A model generated the notes under the pieces. The model was not told where the DNA came from. It worked only from the letters and a program-made list of their open reading frames with translations, and did no database searches. The translations under genes and the position numbers were made by a program. This document shows, one piece after another, positions 58,396 through 64,000 of a stretch of DNA of 64,000 bases; position 1 is the stretch's first letter, and every line of letters starts with the position of its first letter. This DNA is from Selaginella moellendorffii (lineage: Eukaryota > Streptophyta > Lycopodiopsida > Selaginellales > Selaginellaceae): positions 3,526,880 through 3,590,879 of the forward strand of contig NW_003314261.1 of assembly GCF_000143415.4 (NCBI RefSeq), written 5' to 3'.

Positions 58396-59460
58396 AGTTT
58401 TAAGTTTGTAGAACTTCCAAGTCTCTCTCTTACACTGGAAAAAGCTGGCTTCTTTCATGGATGGCACTTGAGCGCTCATGCTACTAAGTGCGCTCTTGGC
58501 TTTCTAAAGCTTCTTTGTTTTTCCAGAGTGTTGGTGGGAGAGATTTGGTCGTGCCTGTCACTCCGAGAAGGTCAACACACATATCAACTGCTGATGCTAT
58601 TTACCTGGATTGTTTTGCAGAGATCGATGCTCATCCTGTTGAAAGTGATGCAAGGAGTAAACGATCCCACTGTGAACAGCTTTCGTCCAGTAGAAACAGG
58701 GCAAGCTTGCGTCATTCTTTCCTGCGTAGTGATTGCAAGTGTGATCCTATCGATTTCCCAGTTTTGTGACAAAGCAGTTTGAAGATCTGAAGCATCACAG
58801 TAGAGGAGCAAGAGCAAGAGCTCAAGCAGCTGGAGTGTTCGAGGAGGAACGATCTCGCTCGATTACTTGCTTGTGTTCGTGCGTCTCCTCCACTATCAAG
58901 AACACTATCGAGGATGAGACAGAGTCTCAAAGTGTAGTACGAAAGTGTTTGAAAATGGTAGACGAAGCTCTGGTGGATCCGTGATTGACATCCAAAGTTC
59001 CAAAAGGACTTGGAAGTTGATTGTTCAAACAAGAGCATCTCTGGCTCTAGCACGTTTAATCATTACCAAAGGATCATCTGGCTATAAAAATCGCAGTCCC
59101 TCCCACAAAACTGTATCACCAGTGGCTGGAATCGCTTTAATGTGATGGTCCTGGAGCCTATCCGATCAACAATGAGCTTAGATCATTCCTCCAAGGGAGT
59201 GGAAACTGACTCGGACTTTGATCCGCCAGACTTCCACAGAAGTTTCTGCGATGTGATCCAGGGGAGAGCGCTGGAAGTAGAAGGTTCTGGCACGCAATAG
59301 CGCTAGAATTGCTCAGTCAACCAGGAACGTGAATAGAAAAGGAGAGCTCTCTTTAGCGGCCTTTAAATGGCCGTGATCTATCAATGGTTTCTCCACTCCC
59401 AGATCTCAGGCTTTTTGGATCTCACACACCATACTTTGCATCCACAAGCAAAGAAGAAAA
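58396..59460. other. Spacer with unrecognised exon-like frames
   Basis: About 1.06 kb. Plus-strand frames with plausible acceptors are seen at 58527-58769 (reads GGRDLVVPVTPRRSTHISTA), 58784-58984 (FEDLKHHSRGARARAQAAG) and 59144-59300 (MVLEPIRSTMSLDHSSKGVE). They could be exons of one small plus-strand gene, but I cannot join them with confidence or name a family. A TTTAAAT box at 59362-59368 probably serves the peptide gene that follows. Confidence 0.3.
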
Positions 59461-59774
59461 TGGAGTGCTACCAGCGATCCCTTCTCGTTGCTCTCATCGT
59501 CTTGATCGTGATCTTCGCTCCATCGTCGCAGGCTAGAAAGCTCACTTTCAGCAAGCTTCCCAAAGGCACCACTTATCCTCCCGCTGGACCGAGCAATCCA
59601 CAAAATCCAGACGGCACCAAGCTGCTCGAGGTCCGGACGCTTCCAAAGTACTCGATCCATCCACCGGCGGGGCCGAATCACGTCCCCCCCTCGACACACA
59701 AAGTTCCAACTTTCCACAAGCTTCCGAAGTCTCAGCACACTCCATCGGCAGGCCCGAGCAAACCAAGAGTCTGA
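59461..59774 (+). CDS. Secreted precursor with three IDA-like motifs
   Basis: 104 residues, intronless. Start 59461 is preferred because it begins a clear signal peptide (MECYQRSLLVALIVLIVIFA, cleavage likely after PSSQA); an ATG at 59367 in the same frame overlaps a TTTAAAT box and adds no signal. The mature part holds three copies of one motif: FSKLPKGTTYPPAGPSNPQN, then RTLPKYSIHPPAGPNHVP, then FHKLPKSQHTPSAGPSKPRV at the C terminus. The first copy aligns without gaps to the extended EPIP motif of INFLORESCENCE DEFICIENT IN ABSCISSION, LPKGVPIPPSAPSKRHN, sharing LPKG, PP, PS and the final N. IDA-family peptides signal through HAESA-type receptor kinases. Three motifs per precursor is unusual. 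Function is inference. Confidence 0.72.
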
Positions 59775-60594
59775 CTCGAAAGAGCCACTGGTTTTCTTGT
59801 AACAAAATGTGTATTGCATGGAATGCTGTTAAACCACTTTCCTGTATCTATCGATCTAGTAGTAGAGAGCATTAATCTATGGCGAGAAATGAGAGTACCT
59901 GTGGCTGGAAGGAGGAAAGATCTCTTTCTTTTCAGGCAGCAGCACCACCGAGAGAACGACGAGGCTCAGCATGAAGCACGACTTGATGGCCGGGTCAGCA
60001 AAGTTTCCATCCTTGGTCGAGAAGAACTTATTGTCGGCGAACGATAGGAAGCTGGAGAGAAGCTCAGTGAGTATGCGCTTGACTCGAAGGCTGGAGTAAT
60101 CCAGCGCGTGAGGAAATCCACCAGGTTGGGGTTGCCGTGTGAGATGCAGCACTGGCGAACGAAAAAGTCAAGGAGTTTAAGAAGAAGCTCCAAGAGACTG
60201 GTGCGTGTGTGCGTTTAGGCTTGTTCCACTTTGCTCCACGTAGCGGATCAGCTTCCAGGCCGATCGAGCTTCTATCTTGCAGGATCTTTGTGCTTGTGGC
60301 TCGCATCAGTCTAGTGCCCAGCGCCCAGCGGAAGCGGCATCGTATCTCCCAGCCAGCGCCAAGCACCAGCTGCTAGTTGCCGAATGCAGAGGCCATGGCA
60401 GGGCGACCAGCCATGGTGGTGGCGACGTATTGCTAAGGGAGAGATTACCTGTTGGCAGCTGAGTCCTCCGGGGTGTGCTCATGGTTGTTGTGTGCCTTCT
60501 CCTCCCAAACAGACTCTCTAGCAGAAAAGAGGAAAAACACTATACAGAGCACATTCATTGTACTCCTTTTGCATTGGACGTGGATTGCCACGTG
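59775..60594. other. Spacer with minus-strand helical coding relic
   Basis: About 820 bp. The minus strand has two hydrophobic, helix-like frames: one around 60090-60200 (LLELLLKLLDFFVRQCCIS) and one at about 59890-60110 (LTELLSSFLSFADNKFFSTK, then SCFMLSLVVLSVVLLPEKKE). They may be exons of an unrecognised gene. The second ends like the last helix of a sugar transporter but this is weak. No function assigned. Confidence 0.3.
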
Positions 60595-61300
60595 TCAGAT
60601 GATCAAGACTGCCATCTCAACAGTCTCGCACAGGCACAGGCTTCCGACTGTGAGCAGCACCGCGGGGATCCCAGCCAGGCCGAGTGAGAGCCGCCAGCTC
60701 CATGGGTGGAGCTTGACGACGAGGTTGGCGATGAGGATGCCGATGGTCACGTTGAGCTGGAAGAGAATGTTGAGGCCGCCCCAGTAACAAGTGGGAGTAA
60801 TCTCGGAGAGGTATAGCGGGACGGCCTGGTTGGCAAAGCCGACGCCACAGCCGAGAAGGATCCGGCCGATGATGAGCATGGCCAGGTTCTCCGCAGCAGC
60901 GTTGAACACCACCCCGGCGATGAAAAACAGTCCCGCGATCACCATGGTTGGCTTCCGACCGAATCTCTGCGTCGTGTACGAGGCTGCAAAGGTGGCGACC
61001 AGACCCGTGAGGTAGAGCGACGACGTGAACGCCTGCACGCCCTGGTCGTCATACTTGCAGTAGTTGCCTTCTTTTCCAACAAGCTGCAGCTTCCTCTGTA
61101 GAACGCTGGGGAAAAACTTTCCCAGGAAATCATCCATGGAGGTGACACCACCTTGACAAAAACCAAAAAAAGAAATTTTATCCATAGGTCACAGTAGAAA
61201 TCTTCGAGTGCTTACTTGAGATCCCAACATCATATCCAAACATGAGTCCTCCCATAGCTGCTAGAAGGTAGGCAATAGCAACGTAGGCGAAGCCGGCCAT
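60595..61300 (-). pseudogene. Truncated STP hexose transporter
   Basis: N-terminal half of a sugar/proton symporter of the STP family. Exons 61300-61216 and 61151-60595 join to give MAGFAYVAIAYLLAAMGGLM, FGYDVGISSGVTSMDDFLGK, YDDQGVQAFTSSLYLTGLVA, QRFGRKPTMVIAGLFFIAG, IIGRILLGCGVGFANQAVPL, YLSEITPTCYWGGLNILFQ and LHPWSWRLSLGLAGIPAVLL. That covers roughly the first six membrane helices. The frame then leaves the family (CLCETVEMAVLII) and stops at about 215 residues, where functional members continue to about 510. The rest is not found downstream. Motifs that remain are intact, so the break is recent or the gene is newly truncated. Confidence 0.8.
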
Positions 61301-63150
61301 AGTTTTGAGCAAGAGCTAGCTGCTTATAAAGCTTAAAGGATCTCTAACGTCAAACAATGGACCCATCTCAAACAGAGAACTTGGTAGATTTCTACAATCT
61401 TTGGTGTTTACAAAGGCAGATACAAACAGATTCTTATTGAATGCACTGAAAAAGGTAGAGTATGGATGTATGCATTTTATGATACATGGTGGATAGCAAC
61501 TAAAAAGAATGAAAGGTTCAGAAAATAAGGCTTATGAATAAAAAGGCATTTTTTTTTCTAAGTCTTGGAATATTACGTTTGAGTGAGCTAAGTGAGAAGT
61601 CTAAATATAAAAACTTAAGAAATGTAAAAAGAGAATTTACACTAAGAGATTTCAGATAAAAAGGGGGCTTAATACTCAATTTTTAGTGAACTTTGAACTA
61701 TTTTTGAACTCTGTTTATTTGTTTATTTTTCAAATTGCTAGATTCTTGCATGAGTGCAATAGAATTCGCAAAACATGTATCTAAATAGCTAGAGGATAGT
61801 TGCAAATTGCAAGTTATGAATAAAGTGCCATTTTTTCTTGGTTAGGAAAAATTTTTAGTGATCAGGATTTCTTAAATCTTGATGTGGAGAGACTGGTGGG
61901 TAGACTCATGTTTTTCCCAATCAGTCCCATTACCACTCACAGTTTCCACTCCTTTCTTTATCTTGTTGGCAATAGATGGTGTTCACATAGAATTTTTTTC
62001 CTGCTAGAGAAAGGATCTCTTTGTCTTCTTTCAGACTTCCATGCCCATTACCTCCCAGCATTTATGGGGAACATGACCACGGCGTCAACAACCACTCTTT
62101 ATCAAAGACCACTCTTTATTTACATGGCATGGAAGATCAAAGGGAAGCCACATGCAACAGAAACATTTAGCAAATTATGGCATGCAATTCATAAAAGGGT
62201 GAGTGTTACTGTGGTAGATTTCACTCACAATACAACATCCATGTGGCAGTTTTCTATTGGTTCAGCATTAAATGTCATTTGGATGCCTCATGGATACCCC
62301 ATGGATGCTGGCCCGATGGGTCAATGATGTCCCCATAATATGAACAATGTGTGATACATAGATGCCACATATCATCAAATTTGACCCCATGACATAGGGA
62401 TTCATTAGGTCATAGGGTGCCTTAGTGCCCTGCTTTAGTGCTATGTTATTCAGCATGTTTCTTGGTAGCAGATATGGAAGGTAACTTGGTTTGCTAGTGA
62501 TTAGTTTCAAATATTTTTGTGGGCAGTGTTGGAAGTGGCTTTGATTTACTACTCAATTGATCTGTATGGACTTTCAAGTTCCTACCATGAGTATAGTTTT
62601 CTCCCTAATTTACTTCAAATTTGTGTCACTGAAACTTTTTCTTCCAGGTTTACTGGAAGACGTGGAGGAAGATGAGGTGGATGGCCTTCCATCCAATTTT
62701 AGTGATTCAGACTATGGTTCCAGTATGGATAGTGATAACAATGCTCTCCCAAAGGTTTGTTTAGTTTCTAGCCTCCTAAATTCATGATTTGCATGTTTCT
62801 AGGCCTTCTATAATTTTTTGCAATCGAGGGGATTCAGTAGTCCAACTGCATTTGGCACTTGGATGCACCTGAAGATCCTCGAGACTAAGATTACTGCTTA
62901 CCTCGCATGCTATCTTAAAATTTCCAAGCCAACACTGTGTGAGACACAAAATCCCTAGGCCCCAAAGTGGAGCCGGAAGGGCGCCACATGGTAGTGGCCG
63001 AAGCGAGAGCCAAACGAGCGTAACACGTTTGGACCAAAAGCTCCGACTTGAAAAGTCAAGAGCGGGAGTGGAACTCCCAACGAAGTGCTCGAGGAACGAG
63101 CACGAAGCAAGCAAAAGGCGAGGCTCCAAAAAGGGACCCAAAAGGACCAA
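61301..63150. other. Repeat-like, mostly non-coding DNA
   Basis: A+T-rich and low in coding signal. A plus-strand frame at 61884-62327 and an exon-like acidic piece at about 62650-62755 (LLEDVEEDEVDGLPSNFSDS, then a GTTTGT donor) may be transposon remains. From about 62940 the composition becomes G-rich and leads into the minisatellite. No gene I can name. Confidence 0.4.
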
Positions 63151-63169
63151 AACATGACACGTGGGAGTG

Positions 63170-63811
63170 TCCAAGATGGACTCGAGTTGGAGTCCGAAGT
63201 GGAGTCCGAGATGGACCCGAGTTGGAGTCCGAAGTGGAGTCCGACATGGACCCGAGTTGGAGTCCGAAGTGGAGTCCGAGATGGACCCGAGTTGGAGTCC
63301 GAAGTGGAGTCCGAGGTGGACCCGAGATGGACCCGAGTTGGAGTCCGAAGTGGAGTCCGAGATGGACCCGAGTTGGAGTCCGAAGTGGAGTCCGAGATGG
63401 ACCCGAGATGGAGTCCGAGATGGAGTCCGAGATGGAGTCCGAGGTGGACCCGAGATGGACCCGAAATGGAGTCCGAGATGGAGTCCGAGATGGACCCGAG
63501 ATGGAGTCCAAGATGGAGTCCGAGATGGAGTCCGAGGTGGACCCGAGATGGACCCGAAATGGAGTCCGAGATGGACCCGAGATGGAGTCCGAGATGGACC
63601 CGAGATGGAGTCCGAGATGGAGTCCGAGATGGAGTCCGAGATGGAGTCCGAAGTCGAGACCGAGACCGGGACCGAGACCGAGACCGAGACCGAGATCGGG
63701 ACCGAGACCGAGACCGAGGCCGAGGCCGAGACCGAGGCCGAGCCCGAGTCCGAGTTCGAATCCGAGTCCGAGTCCGAGTCCGAGTCCGAGTCCGAGTCCG
63801 AGTCCGGAGCC
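63170..63811. repeat. Hierarchical GA-rich minisatellite
   Basis: About 640 bp built on the 12-mer GAGATGGAGTCC and close variants. From 63183 to about 63400 the unit is 35 bp (two 12-mers, GAGTTGGAGTCC and GAAGTGGAGTCC, plus the 11-mer GAGATGGACCC). From about 63400 to 63650 12-mers dominate. From 63650 to 63811 it decays to hexamers GAGACC, GAGGCC and finally GAGTCC. Long frames on both strands here are artefacts of a repeat without stop codons. Confidence 0.92.
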
Positions 63812-64000
63812 TGAGAGGGTGAAAGCCCAAAGCGTTCGTCTCCCAGACCCTGGGGGGTTTGGTGAGCTCCAAAAGTATAGTAAGGGGGAGGACTGCAGTG
63901 GAGCCAGTTTGGCCAGGAAAGGCCAGTTTGGCCCAGAAAGGCCGGACCCAGTGTTGGGTGATGAGCTGCCCACTGGGAAGTCCAAGACTAGAGTGAACAC
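63812..64000. other. Flank of minisatellite, unresolved
   Basis: About 190 bp after the repeat, with a short local repeat (CCAGTTTGGCC and AAAGGCC twice near 63904-63945). It runs off the window. Probably part of the same repetitive element. Confidence 0.35.

Noticed and set aside
59367-59460. Earlier ATG for the IDA-like precursor
   Set aside because: It overlaps a TTTAAAT promoter-like box and would bury the signal peptide inside the protein.
62955-64000. Long open frames on both strands in the minisatellite
   Set aside because: A repeat free of stop codons opens several frames at once; the 35-bp unit changes frame each turn and no protein family is matched.

Overview
This window looks like nuclear DNA of a seedless vascular plant, most likely a lycophyte close to Selaginella moellendorffii. 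The reasons are dense gene packing, very short introns (mostly about 45 to 75 nt) with clear GT..AG borders, and a mixture of land-plant genes (subtilase, FLP-type MYB, RBOH, EXORDIUM-like, many PPR genes) with genes of motile cilia (an axonemal dynein heavy chain and the dynein assembly factor WDR92). A vascular plant with swimming sperm fits. The species name is inference.

Layout, 0-33 kb: 3' end of a subtilase (+); MIP1/RF298-type RING E3 (-); FLP/MYB88-like MYB (+); PIG3-type quinone oxidoreductase (+); intronless Crinkler-like NTPase/nuclease (+); a dynein heavy chain spanning about 15 kb (-); condensin II CAP-H2 (+) divergent from it; an intronless PPR gene (-) wedged between CAP-H2 and WDR92 (-); MRT4 ribosome-assembly factor (-). 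33-43 kb: ALY/REF mRNA export factor (+) with a GC-AG intron; two tandem PPR genes (-); a dymeclin exon fragment; an unrecognised six-exon gene (-); and a second, truncated copy of a PPR gene start with its promoter.

Layout, 43-64 kb: a complete RBOH NADPH oxidase (+) starting 42 bp after the duplicated block; an intronless FCP1-like phosphatase (+); a 2.5 kb extremely A+T-rich island; a bacterial-type M23 peptidase (-); EXORDIUM-like (+); a tiny Arg-rich candidate gene (+); eIF3c (+); a DEN1/SENP8-type protease (+); a small secreted precursor with three IDA-like peptide motifs (+); a truncated STP sugar transporter (-); transposon-like sequence and a hierarchical GA-rich minisatellite at the right edge.

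Most genes are unrelated neighbours. The functional links I can argue for are dynein heavy chain with WDR92 (axonemal dynein and its preassembly factor, about 5 kb apart), and perhaps the Arg-rich mini-gene if it is a sperm protamine. The most novel candidate is the three-motif IDA-like precursor near 59.5 kb. Exon borders were read by eye from splice signals and reading phase; no alignment or transcript data were available.
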